A stretch of 64,000 nucleotides of DNA, taken from contig CM055869.1 in assembly GCA_029582165.1 (NCBI GenBank), forward strand, positions 58,971,518 to 59,035,517, read 5' to 3'. The notes under the pieces were generated by a model that was not told where the DNA came from, made no database searches, and saw only the letters and a program-made list of their open reading frames with translations. Below are positions 11,543-22,761 of the stretch, piece by piece. The DNA is from Portulaca oleracea. Taxonomy: Eukaryota; Streptophyta; Magnoliopsida; Caryophyllales; Portulacaceae. Every line of letters begins with the position of its first letter. The first letter of the stretch is position 1. The translations under genes were made by a program, and so were the position numbers.

Positions 11543-12976
11543 TTTTCCAATCAGCATCAGTGTAGGCAATGACATTGGATGAGCTATTAGTGGGATAAAA
11601 TAACCCTTTATTCATACTTCCCTTGAGGTATTTGAGAACATGTGTGGCAGCATTCATGTGTAGGTCTGTAGGCTGTTGCAAGAATTGGGACAAATGTTGC
11701 ACAGAATAGCTTATGTCAGGTCTGGTGATGGACAAATATAGGAGCCTTCCAATAATCCTTCTGTATGAGGATGGATCAGCAAGAGGAGTTCCTGTGTCAA
11801 TGGACAACTTTAAATTAGTAGGCATTGGAAATTTAGCAGGTTTACAAGCTGTTAAGCCAACATCAGAGAGGATGTCAGAAATAAACTTCCTTTGATTTAA
11901 GAAGGTGCCTGATTCTGATCTGGATATTTCAATGCCTAAAAATATCTTGCCAAGCCAAGGTCCTTTATGGTGAAAGCCTGGTGTAGGGATTGTTTCAAGC
12001 TGATGATGCCACTGTTGTCACTTCCAGTAATGAGCAAATCATCTACCTACACCAGAACATATATACAACCTGCAGCAGAGAGCTTTGAAAAAAGTGAGTG
12101 GTCATTTTTAGATTGACTGAAACCTTGATCACATAAGAACTTGGTCAATTCCAAGTTCCATTGCCGTGATGCCTGTTTTAAGCCATATAATGATCTGACA
12201 AGTTTGCAAACTTGTCCTTCTGCTGCTTTGGTGTATCCTTGTGGTGGTAACATATACACATCTTCCTCAATAAAACCATGTAAAAAGGCATTGTTGATGT
12301 CAAGTTGGTGTAAATCCCAATTTTTCATGGTGGCTAAGGCAATAAAAATCCTGACAGTGCCAAGTTTAGCCACGGGAGAGAAAGTATACTTATAATCTTG
12401 ATCTTTGATCTGAAGAAAACCTCTGATAACTAACCTAGCTTTGTATCTTTCGACTGTACCATCAGGTTTGTATTTGATTTTGTATACCCATTTGGAACTT
12501 AGAGCCTTTTTATTAGGTGGTAATGTAGTTAAACTCCAAGTGCCATTGGTTTCAAGAGAATCTAGCTCCTTATTCATGGCAGCTACCCACTCAGGAGATT
12601 TGATGGCCTGTTTGTAAGAACTTGGCTCAAAAGTGTTCATAACAGCTGCTAAGGACTTAACATAATCTTTTGAAAAATGAGAAAAATCAGTTTTAGAGAA
12701 AAGAGGATGAACAACTATAGTGTGAAGACTAGAAGAAGCTGAGTTAGAGTTTTCTCTAGTATAATCTTGAAGCCAAGAGGGGGTTTTCCTTATTCTTGAA
12801 GATCTTCTTAAAGGAATTTGTTCTTGAACATCTTCATCATGGCCTGTGGAGGCAGGTTCAGACAATGCCTGTTCAGAATCTAGGAGAGCAGGGTTGGTTT
12901 GATCAAGATGTTCTGTATTGACAGGAGTCGTATCATGGTCATCATGCTCTTGTAGAGACACATGAGTATCATGCAT
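11543..12976 (-). pseudogene. copia reverse transcriptase and truncated RNase H
   Basis: The frame from 12976 has the linker RRSSRIRKTPSWLQDY, then reverse transcriptase motifs KWVYKIKYKPDGTVERYKAR, LHQLDINNAFLHG and SLYGLKQASRQWN. The active-site stretch reads YVLV-stop-VDDLL: a TAG at about 12047 breaks it just before the catalytic Asp pair. After a further break, 11825 onward gives DPSSYRRIIGRLLYLSITRPDISY and ends at IAYTDADWK. DADW is an early RNase H motif, so the remainder of RNase H is deleted and joined to the LTR remnant. Confidence 0.85.
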
Positions 12977-14118
12977 TGCAACTGGATGATCAATGTAATC
13001 AATATGGTCAGGTTTAGAAAAATGTCAGGATCACATTTTGCAATGTCATTATCTTGTTTGAAAGGGAAGAAATTTTCTTGAAAAATGACATCTCTGGAGT
13101 GAAAAACTTTTCTGGTTTGCAAATCATAAAGCTTATATCCTTTGTAACCAAAGGTATATCCTAGTAAGATGCATTTGACAGCTCTAGGTTCAAATTTGTC
13201 ATGCCTTTTCAGATTAGCAGCAAAGCAAAGAGATCCAATGGTTCTTAGAGCCTTAAGATCAGGTTTGACCCCATGAAGTATTTCATATGGACACTTCCAG
13301 TTTAATTTGGCCATAGGTAACATGTTAATTATGTGAGTAGATGCAAGAATACATTCCCCCCAAAATCGTTTAGGAACGGCAGCATGAAATCTTAGAGCTC
13401 GAGCAGTGTCAAGCAAGTGCCTATGCTTCCTCTCAACTATGCCATTTTGTTGAGGGGTATAAGGAATGGATTTTTGATGAACTATACCTAAGGCAGAAAA
13501 AAGTTGATGGCAGGTATTGTTGATGAATTCAGTGCCATTGTCAGATCTAACAGTGGCTATATTAACCTTATACTGAGTTCTAACCATATTAAAAAAATTC
13601 TGAATGATGCTGCTGACTTTGGACTTATCAGATAGTAGATGAGTCCAAGTATTTCTTGAATAATCATCCACAAGAGTCAAGAAGTAAGTGGAATCATCTA
13701 TGTTTGGAACCTTGTATGGACCCCAAAGATCTAAATGCACAAGTTGAAAGATTCTACTGGTATTTATAGAGTTTCTTTGAAATGGCAACTTGTGTGCCTT
13801 AGCCAAGATACAAGTTTCACAAAAGAAGTTTGTACTAGATAAGTCTTTACAATCAGGAATATGCACCATTTTAGACATAGAAGTATGACCTAGTCTGTTA
13901 TGTAAAGTATGCAACAAAGATTTATTGGTACCAGAAAAACTTGATGAAGAAGTATGAGCAACTTGTTGAATATGCTTGCCAGGCAGGATCTTGAATAGAC
14001 CATCATCAGAATAGACCTCAGCTATGATCTTTTTACTTGAAAGATCCTGAAAGAAGCAATAGTCAGAATAAAAATGCAAGGATAATTGTTGCCCTTTTAG
14101 CAACTTCAGAACAGACAA
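12880..14118 (-). pseudogene. copia integrase
   Basis: The 412-codon open stretch starts with a GAG-pre-integrase segment (LHNRLGHTSMSKM, CETCILAKAHKLPF) with an HHCC-like zinc finger. The integrase core follows: HLDLWGPYK, LVDDYSRNTW, RSDNGTEFINN and TPQQNGIVERKHRH, supplying the D-D-35-E residues. It continues through WGECILASTHIINMLP and the C-terminal LGYTFGYKGYKLYDLQT. A frameshift near 12,950 moves the reading frame before the reverse transcriptase. Confidence 0.88.
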
Positions 14119-15511
14119 TAGGTTATACTTAAATCCAGGAACAAATAAGACCTTTTTTTTAATCTCAATTCTTTACTTAAGTTGATATCACCAACTTTAG
14201 TGACTAATTTTAGAGTGCCATCTGGTAGGATGACACGAATTGGTTTACGCAAAGTCCGAACATTATGGAAAATAGATAGATCAAAGGTCATATGATCACT
14301 GGCTCCAGTGTCTATGACCCAGGGACTTACTTTTCCCTCGACTTTAGTATTCTTATGAAGGATATTACCTGCAAATTGATCATTGCCAGCAAATTGTGCA
14401 GAGGCCTTACTAGCTGAAGCTTGTCCTTGATTGATCTTGGCAACTTCTTGTGCGAGTGCATGCATGAAGTTGCTGTCAAACTTTGTGAAGGTGCTCAAAT
14501 ATGTGCTTGTTTCACAACTGTCAAATGGAGTTTCTTGATTTTCTTCAATCATCTGAGCATTTGCAGCTAATTTTGGATCTTTCTGCTTGCCTTCTCGTGG
14601 CCCTTTGTACCAATCAGGATATCCAACAAGCAAGAAACATTGATCCTCAGTATGACCAGTTTTCTTGCAATGGTTGCAAAAACGTTTCCCTTTGTTCTTG
14701 CTATCCCTGTTATTTCTGTTCCCATTCTTTGCCAAGAATCCTGAATTAGAATCACTATCTTGGTTTCTCCTTGCAACAGCAGCAAAGTCATTAGTATGAT
14801 TGATGTTGGATGTAATCTGCTTCTGCCTCTCAATTCTCTGAATAAGGCTATAGTCCTTATTAACAGTGGGTAAAGGTTCTGTCATCAAGATTTGCCACCT
14901 CATATTATCATATTGATCATTCAGGTGTAAAAGAAACTACATGAGTTTCTTTTTTTGATCAATATCATAGGAATGCTTAATGGATGGACAGGTTTTGACA
15001 CAGGTACAATTGGGAACCTCTGAGATGTCAGCTAATTCATCCCAGAGTTTCTTTAATTTTGTGAAATATACTGCAACAGAATCATCATTCTGGTACAGAT
15101 CATTGATTTCCTTCTCTAGGTGAAACATTAGAGGGCCACTGGACTGTCCAAATCTCTCAGTTAAGTCTTCCTAAAGACTTTATGCTGAATCTACATATAT
15201 GAAAGCATCTGATAAATCAGTAGTCATAGAATTTAGAATCCAACTTACAACCATTGAATCACACTTGATCCATTGCTGAAAGTTTGGTGAATTCTCAGCT
15301 GGTTTGATGCATTTTCCATCGATAAACCCAGTCTTGACTTTGATCTTGAGAGCCATCTTTACTGCCTTGCTCCATTTCTGGAAATTCAAGCCATTAAGCT
15401 TCAAGTTGGTTAATGGAATCCCAGGATGATCTGAGGGATGTAAAAAGAGGGGTCGTTGTTGTATTCTTCATGAACTTGGCCAGATGACTCTGCTGTTGTT
15501 GAGGAAGACAT
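14106..15511 (-). pseudogene. copia gag and protease region (broken)
   Basis: Likely gag start is the ATG at 15511 (MSSSTTAESSG). It is followed, after a frame change, by the gag_3-like NFQKWSKAVKMALKIK and FQQWIKCDSMVVSWILNS. A stop near 15180 and further breaks precede the next open stretch (14903-14106). That stretch has a CCHC knuckle CNHCKKTGHTEDQC and the aspartic protease motif VIDTGASDH. The frame then ends and overlaps the integrase frame by 13 nt at 14106-14118, a frameshift position. Confidence 0.8.
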
Positions 15512-15791
15512 GATTGTTTTGATTAAGGCAGAGAGGGAGATGATCAGATATGATCAACAAGAGGTAGGGATCGAGCACTCAGCTCTGATACCATGTGAAT
15601 CAGAGGGCTAAGAAGCAATGATTGTAATTGTATTCAGAGGGAAAATTACAATACACAAAAGGAGAGAATACAAGAGTATTTATACAAAGACAAAGGGGCC
15701 TAAAACAGAAAGAAAACTAAATCCTAACTGATTCTTGATTCTTGAATCTTGACCCAATGAGAACTCAATCTTAGCTTAGCTTCACAGGAAC

Positions 15792-17075
15792 GGTTATTAT
15801 CAGAAAATAGGTGATCAAGATAGGGAATGAAAAAAAAACGTTATGGAAAATAACAATGTTGAAAACTTCAATAAGTTATCTATCAAATCCTTTTTCTAAA
15901 TATATTCTTATTTGTGAATATCCTATTAGAATATGGGGAAATATTGCCAACATGTGCGCGTGGACACACATATACATACATATATGTAAATTTTAGTATA
16001 AGATTGTCTAACATAAATTTATTTGAGGTGGGCTTTTCACAAGTGATGTTTTTAGCATTTTACTATATATGACTAGTAAGTGATACTAATTAGAATCACT
16101 TTTTAATACGAGTGCAAGCAATTAATAATTTATCAAGGGGCAATTTTTATCAGAGTCTGATTAAATAAACTAATAGTAACCCTTGTATTCATAAATAATC
16201 ACCACAAAGTTATACGTCTCACGATAAATTTATGGTGATGAGATCTTACGATAGAATTACTGATACATATGTATGCCGAAAACTTCAATAAGTTATCTAT
16301 TAAATTTTTTAAGATATTTTTACTTGTGAATACCCTATTAGAATTCAACAAATTTGCAAATTGCACCTAAAAATGTTGACATTGATTGAAGGGTAAAAAT
16401 CAATTGACTGAAGGGGATTGGTGTTTATACTGATGACATCATGTAAAAGATTTTACTGAATTTGTTCAATATTATGGCAATTGCTCTGATTTTTTTGTTA
16501 TTGTTGATGCATTTTGCTTTATTTTGTTTAATCCATTCATTTTAGCTCTAGTTGAGGAGCCTTCTCTTCTTTTGAGTGTTACTCTTTCCGTCTCATATTT
16601 AATGTTCATCCTAGTTAAGAAATGAGATTTTTAAAGGTATAACGTTTAATGTAATATTTTATGTTGCTATCAAAGGAGAAAGAAAAATTTGAATACCATT
16701 GATAGTGACGATAGTTTTGCATCTATTTTAGAAAGAATGATAGGATGGACGATAGATATGGAACTTAGAGAGCGCATGAGAACAACTCTGCATGATTATT
16801 GCGTCCAGGCCACAAGGGTCGTTGAGCTACATTAAGCTTGTCATAAAATTATTGAATAATTGGATTTGGAAGCTCGCTCTCATTTAAATGACGTTCTCTC
16901 ATATTGTCACTGACACATGATTTGGAATCTATCAACCACATTGTATTCGTCACAATCTATATGGATGTTATAAATGAATTATGATGCATGTTTACCCCTA
17001 CATTTGATTGAACCTCACCATGCGAAGTCCAATACCAACCAGAATGCATGAAACCTTTTTATAAAGATGAAGCTT
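15792..17075. other. Array spacer between SSP1 and SSP2
   Basis: AT-rich sequence homologous to the upstream flank of other SSP copies (words such as gaaaacttcaataag and ttgattgaagg). Near 16580 there is a left end resembling a Stowaway MITE (tactctttccgtctc) with a weak partner near 16750. No gene is seen. Confidence 0.4.
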
Positions 17076-17290
17076 TGTTAGAGTATAAAATCATTATTGG
17101 GGCTTCAACCATCAACTTAAGCTTTTGGTTGAGATGGTTCCACATGGTATCAGAGCCAGACCTGAGAAAGAGGTCTCAGGTTCGAATCTCAGCACCCCCA
17201 AGGTAAAAGGGTCTTTGCAGCATCCACGCTTCAAGCCCAAAGGGCATTCGCGTGAGGGACCGTGTTAGAGTATAAAACCATTACAAGCTT
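17076..17290 (+). mobile_element. TRIM-like mini LTR element, 3' truncated
   Basis: A 69-bp LTR (17076-17144, TGTTAGAG...CCACA) is followed at once by TGGTATCAGAGCC (17145-17157), the primer-binding site for initiator tRNA-Met. A ~105-bp internal region with the word ggttcgaatctcag follows, and then the start of a second LTR at 17263 (TGTTAGAGTATAAAAC), cut off near 17290. There is no coding capacity. Size and layout fit terminal-repeat retrotransposons in miniature. Confidence 0.75.
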
Positions 17291-17410
17291 GACATCTTCA
17301 GGTGTCAATAACTTTTTATTCTCACATTTAAGACAAGGACATACATCTACATTTATTATCTCTTTCATACACAGATTGATTCCTTGCAAAAGCACCAAAC
17401 TCATCAAGTC

Positions 17411-17679
17411 CATCTCAACCAAAAGCTTAAACTGATAGTTATAGGTCCAATGATGGTTTTATACTACTCTAACATGCCCCCTCACGCAAATGCCCTTTGG
17501 GCTTGAAGCGTGGATGCTGCAAAGGCCCTCATCACCTTGTGCAGATGATATGGGGGGTCCTGAGATTTGAACCTAAGACATCTTGCTCAGGTCTGGCTCT
17601 GATACCATATGGAACCATCTCAACCAAAAGCTTAAGCTGATAGTTGTAGGCCCAATGATGATTTTATACTATTCTAATA
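17411..17679 (-). mobile_element. TRIM-like mini LTR element, inverted second copy
   Basis: Same family as 17076-17290 but in the opposite orientation. 5' LTR is 17608-17679 (first bases mutated to TATTAG), primer-binding site complement ggctctgatacca is 17595-17607, the internal region holds gcttcaagcccaaaggg, and the 3' LTR is 17411-17474, missing its last few bases. With the first copy it makes an inverted pair separated by about 120 bp. Confidence 0.75.
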
Positions 17680-18216
17680 GTTATGTGCTGTGACCTTTTG
17701 CGTTATGGGTTTTTACACAGTGGTTAATAAAATTGGGGCTATTGCCCTCAAACTTTTTTTAAAAAGCATGTTTGATAGAAAATGATGACCAACACAAATT
17801 ACGCACCTTTGATACCCAACCCACTATCAAGAGAAATGATTGCAAATTAAAAAAAATACATGTCCGTTATTATTATAGATGTAAAGGATTCTTATATAAG
17901 TTAAAATCAAATATACGATTACATCAAAATTTATTATCAAATTTGATAGAATTTATGATTATAAACGATTACAATATAGTCATATGCCCCAACAGTGGAA
18001 ATAAGTTTTGTAGATGCACATGATTTAATAAGAGCTAAAATTTTTATTATTTGTAATCCTTGGGGAAAAAAACTAACTAGTCATCTTTGTAGATTGGTTT
18101 CTGGTAGTGTGGTGCACTTCCTTTTTGTCTTATTTCTCTTTTCTTGTGTTAATTTTATTTCTTCTCTTCCTTCTTGAGTAACTTATCTAAAATCTTATCA
18201 CTCCTCTAGAATCTTA

Positions 18217-18588
18217 TCACTCCCTCACTAACTGCCCTATCCTGTTTGCTTCATTCTCTTCCTTTAACTCTTGCTTTTTATCTATTGCCGCTTCACTCTT
18301 CAATATTTGCTCTTCATGCTTTAATGTCTCCTTTTCCATTGGGTTGCTCGCCTTGTCCGCTTGCTCTCCCACCTTCTTCGCTTCTGCCGCTTATTCCAAA
18401 TATTGTTGTTTATCTGTTTCTGCTTCCGCCTTCATTAAGAAGACTTCTTTCTTTAATTCCTTCCTCCCTTGGGCTAGTGACTGCTCTGCTTCATTTAAAT
18501 CTGAATTTGCTGTAACATTAACAATGTGTATGCATAATAATAATAGTATTGTCATTGATCCTACTAATATAATTGATAATCTAGCCAT
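18217..18588 (-). pseudogene. SSP2: small secreted charged protein pseudogene
   Basis: ATG at 18588 starts MARLSIILVGSMTILLL, the conserved signal peptide, and the family Lys/Glu-rich segment follows. A TAA at 18391-18393 (where other copies have a Glu codon) stops it after 65 residues. Beyond the stop the frame stays open with AAEAKKVGEQADKASNPMEK and ends at QLVRE and TGA at 18217. The whole 124-codon frame is therefore preserved except for one point change, implying recent loss. The Asn-Val-Thr after the signal peptide (NVTANSD) adds a possible N-glycosylation site not seen in other copies, but it lies close to the signal cleavage point. Confidence 0.75.
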
Positions 18589-21500
18589 TTTGTATTTAAT
18601 ATTGTTTTTGATATCTAATGTCTTGTTGTTTGTGACACATGCATTTAGCATTGGCACTGACACTACATTTATATATACATGCAATGTAACGAACTTGGCA
18701 TTCTAACATTAATTTAGCATCCTCATTTCACGGCTATTGTAATGCAAATCAAATCATAATGAGAGGTTCAAAACGTCTAATACTCATATTCTACAAATGA
18801 GTGAACAAAAATATAGTCTTCGTTTTTCCAAATAGAAAAGAACATTTGTTATACGAGAAAATAGAAGCTAGGTAAAGATAGGAAATCCAAAACCCAATGG
18901 AAAAATTAATAGTGAAAACTTCAATAAGCAATCTATTTCTATTTTATCATATTTAGCTTCTTTGTGAATTATACCATTATAAATATCGAGTAAAAAAAAT
19001 ATATAACATTGATTGAACAGGAAAACATTGACATTAGCTTTATTTTAAGAAAATTCTAACTGGAACTTAATTCAATTTTTTTAAACGCACATATATATAG
19101 GATTACAACTTTCTTATTAATTACTTGTCCATCGTCAAAATTTACCTGGAGAAAAGATTATGAATAGACCAAATGAAGCATGGTCCAATCAAAATATTTA
19201 TATAATAGACTAAGATTTTAAAGAAGTAACAAACAAGCCATCTATTTGTCGATATGATTAATGTAATAAAATCTTGATTTGAATTATGGTAGTAAAACTT
19301 ATAGCCCGTAAATTGAGCTAAACAATTGAATATTAATTGATATTAATAAAATTATACTTAAAAATAATAATATTTAATGAAATGTATACACACGATATTT
19401 ATTAAATTACATTAATCATATGATGCTTATTTTAGAAAAATCATTAACTAAACAAATTGAAATATTATTAAATCATATACATCATTATCAAAAATATAGA
19501 CACAATAATAATATTTAAATAATAAAATAATAACTAATTAAAACACTAACTCTTATAGTATATTTTATATAACAATTTTAAAAGTCATTGAGGAAATTAA
19601 ATTTGGATAGGTGTTCCACGCTTAAGTTACAATATTTTTCAGTTGACAATTCAATCAAACACAGGAAATGTTTAATTAGTGAATGTGCATAAGTACTTTC
19701 ACACTCGCAATAAATAGAAACATAAAATAATTTAAATATAAATAAAACCATAATAATACTCTGAAATCTTGTCTAGACCAAGTAGGAGAGGGTCGATATA
19801 GCAGTGTTACACTAAATTTTCAATTTATAGAGACTGGATTCAATTAAACCATGTTTTAGAAATTGTTCGCTGTCTACCACTCCAAAAAAAAGAAGTAGAG
19901 AAGATTTTATGGGATTTTATTTTAATCCATTACGGGCTAAGTTGAAAATAAATAATTTTTTTCAACTATCTAAATTATGGTAAGTATATATAAAATATAA
20001 ATAATACAGAAAAAAATTATAATAAGTTATGTATAAAAGTAAGGACAATTTGACGTTGTTTATTTGTTAGAATAAAAAGTACTACTATTAGAATTTTAAA
20101 CGATGAAGAATATCTAATAATTAAATATTAAACAAGCTAGTGATATCTTTATAAGTTGGATCTATTAAAAAAATATGAAAATATATATCAATCTAAAACT
20201 TTTATCATGAAATTTAAGAATAATTTCTGTATAAGATAGTTATTAACAATAATTGAGAAAAACACGAGCAAAAGACTAGTATATTAATGTCAATCGACCT
20301 TATTATAATCCTATAAAGAGCTATATTAATGTCAATCGACCTTATTATGATCGAGAAAGATTAAAAAGAAGATAAAAGGTTACAGGAGTACGATCGATTG
20401 TTATATGAATACACAAAAAAAGAAGTATATATTTGGTGATTGCCCGTTGACAATTTTGACTGGGACATTGACCACCCAAATCTATCAACGGTCAACACTA
20501 AATAGTCGTAGAGGGGCAAATTCATGAGCAAACTTATTACAAACCTAAAACTTCTATGCCGAATACTTGTCAACACTACTAAGCTGTCATACCTATGGTT
20601 AGGAACAACAATTCAAACCAGTGTTTTTGGTTCACCATAAATGGTGAGGTGAATTAGGTTACGCTATATTTGTTATTGTGCTCAATCAAAGTTGATTTTA
20701 TAAATATTTAGTTAATTTATCTAAGATCCTATCATTGTTGACGATAAATAATTTATCTCTAGCCATTACATATTAAGAACGAGGGACGAACATGTCTTCC
20801 AATAATTAGCTACAAATATACCTTTAGTAGCTTCAAAAGTCATGTCAAGGAAAGTTGTAACCCTATCATCTAAATAGAAATGAGACCAATAATTTATTTG
20901 CCATTTCTTCCACAACTAAATTGAATTTTATTTACGTGCACTATAAATGCAAATTACATTCATGTGTATTTAGATGTAAAGTATCAAATACATATTGCAA
21001 CTCTGAAATTATTTTAAAGAATAAGGCCTAGCTTAACAAAATTAACACAATCAAATTTAACAAGGGGAATATTACCCAATCTAGTCATATATGTATAAGA
21101 GTTATGTGGCAATGGCGTTGATGAATTTGAAGTATTTAAGTACTGCATGACCTTGCTCTACACATATTTTATTATCTATATCCCTCATTTCTTTATGTCA
21201 AACATAACTCTTATAATCTTATTATCGGTGTTATTTATTAAGGTTGCTTGAAATGACATTGAAGGGATCCCAAAATGTTGGAGTTGGTATCAAACCATGT
21301 ATATACTAAAGATTCAAGTATAGTTGTTAATCATAAAGTACTTTTAATTGCGATGAAAAATTATTTTGTTGCCTATTAATGAAATACATAACTGTAGTTA
21401 CGTTAAAAATGCATATTGTCTGTTTTTACTATAATTGTAAGGACTTCTTATATATATCAAACTAAAACATATGATTACAATAAAATTTTATTGTCAAGTT

Positions 21501-21784
21501 TAATCGAATCTAAGCTTGTAAATGATTAATATATGTATATATATAGTCATATGTCTAACCATGGAAATAAAGTTCTATTGTAGCATATGAGTTAGTGAGA
21601 GTTATATACTTTTTTTTATATGTAATCCTTGAAACAAAACTAGCTAGTAATTTTTACATATCGGTTTTCTTGTAGTGGTGTGTGCATTTCCTTTCTGTCT
21701 TATTTATCTCCTTTCTTATTAATTATATATGTCTTCTCATCCTTCTTGTATAATTGATCTGCAAGTTAATCACTCTTTCACAAA
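18589..21784. other. Long array spacer between SSP2 and SSP3
   Basis: About 3.2 kb of AT-rich DNA without a gene. It contains the common spacer landmarks (aacacaatcaaatttaa near 21045, tctaagcttgtaaatgatt near 21510) and an upstream TATA motif for SSP2 near 18668. This interval appears to be the least disturbed version of the repeated unit. Confidence 0.5.
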
Positions 21785-22141
21785 TTACCCTAACTTACTT
21801 GCTTCTTTCTCTTCCTTTAACTACTCCTTTTTACTTATTGATGCTTCTTTCTTCAATAATTGCTCTTCATGCTTTAATTTCTCCTTTTCCACTGGGTTGC
21901 TCACCATGTTTGCTTGTTCTCCGACCTTCTTCGTTGCGGCCTCTTCGTCTAAACTTTGTTGTTTATCTATTTGTGCTTCCTTCTTCAATAATTGCGCTTC
22001 ATTCTTTAATTCCTTCCTCCCTGCGTCTACTAACTTCTCTGCTTCTTTGATATTTGAATTTGCTCTAACATCAACAATGTGTATGCATAATAATAATAGT
22101 ATTGTCATCGATCCTACAAATATAATTGATAATCTAGCCAT
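21785..22141 (-). CDS. SSP3: small secreted charged protein, shortened copy
   Basis: ATG at 22141 begins MARLSIIFVGSMTILLL. The signal peptide is followed by a Lys/Glu-rich chain with both internal modules (QLLKKEAQIDKQQSLDEE and QLLKKEASISKKE). TAG at 21821-21823 stops it at 106 residues, where intact copies have Gln. The frame beyond stays open for 11 codons (LKEEKEASKLG) to TAA at 21785. Nearly the whole chain is retained, so the product may be functional. SSP3, SSP4 and the remnant SSP5 form a subgroup spaced about 3 kb apart with closely similar spacers. Role unknown; secretion is inferred from the signal peptide only. Confidence 0.7.
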
Positions 22142-22710
22142 TTTGTATTCAATATTGTTTTTGATATCTAATGTCTTGTTGTTTGTGATACATGCATTTG
22201 GCATCGCCACTCTATTTATATAATTTACATGCAATGCATGTCATGAACTTCATATTGTAAATATAATGGTCATCCTCATTTCACGACTATTTTAACGCAA
22301 ATCAAATCATAATGAGAGGCATGAGAATGTTTAATGCTCATATGTAAAAAACGGAGTGAACAAAAATATAGTCTATGGTTTTCCAATTATAAAGGAACAT
22401 TTCTTATCAGAAAATAGGAGGCCAAGGTAGGGAATCCAAAACTCAAAGGGAAAAAATAAATAAATAAATATTGAAAACTTCCATAAGCAATCTATTAGAT
22501 TGGTTTTATCATATTTCGCTTCTTTGTAACTATCCCAGTAGAAATATAAAAATAAAAAAAGATAACATTGATGGAAAATGGTAAACATGAACATTAACTT
22601 CATTTTAGATATTAAAAAAATTCAACCCCAAACTTTACTGAAGTTAAAAAAAAACAACTCGAAAACCCTTTATTTTTTTGTTGTGATGAAAAATATGAGA
22701 TTTTACATAT

Positions 22711-22761
<51 letters not shown>

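Larger units (their letters stand above)
11528..15786 (-). mobile_element. Ty1/copia retrotransposon with deleted 3' end
   Basis: A minus-strand element flanked by the 5-bp duplication GGAAC (11523-11527 and 15787-15791). The 5' LTR is 15594-15786 (193 bp, TGTGAA...TTCACA). It is followed directly by a primer-binding site TGGTATCAGAGCT (15581-15593), complementary to initiator tRNA-Met. Domains run gag, protease, integrase, reverse transcriptase, then a partial RNase H, the copia order. The left end keeps only the outermost ~15 bp of the 3' LTR, joined directly to the RNase H coding region just after DADW. The insertion is about 170 bp upstream of the SSP1 TATA region. Internal stops and frameshifts make it non-autonomous. 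Confidence 0.9.

Noticed and set aside
17145..17200. A tRNA gene because of TGGTATCAGAGCC and GGTTCGAATCTC
   Set aside because: No cloverleaf forms; the first word is a primer-binding site next to a short LTR.
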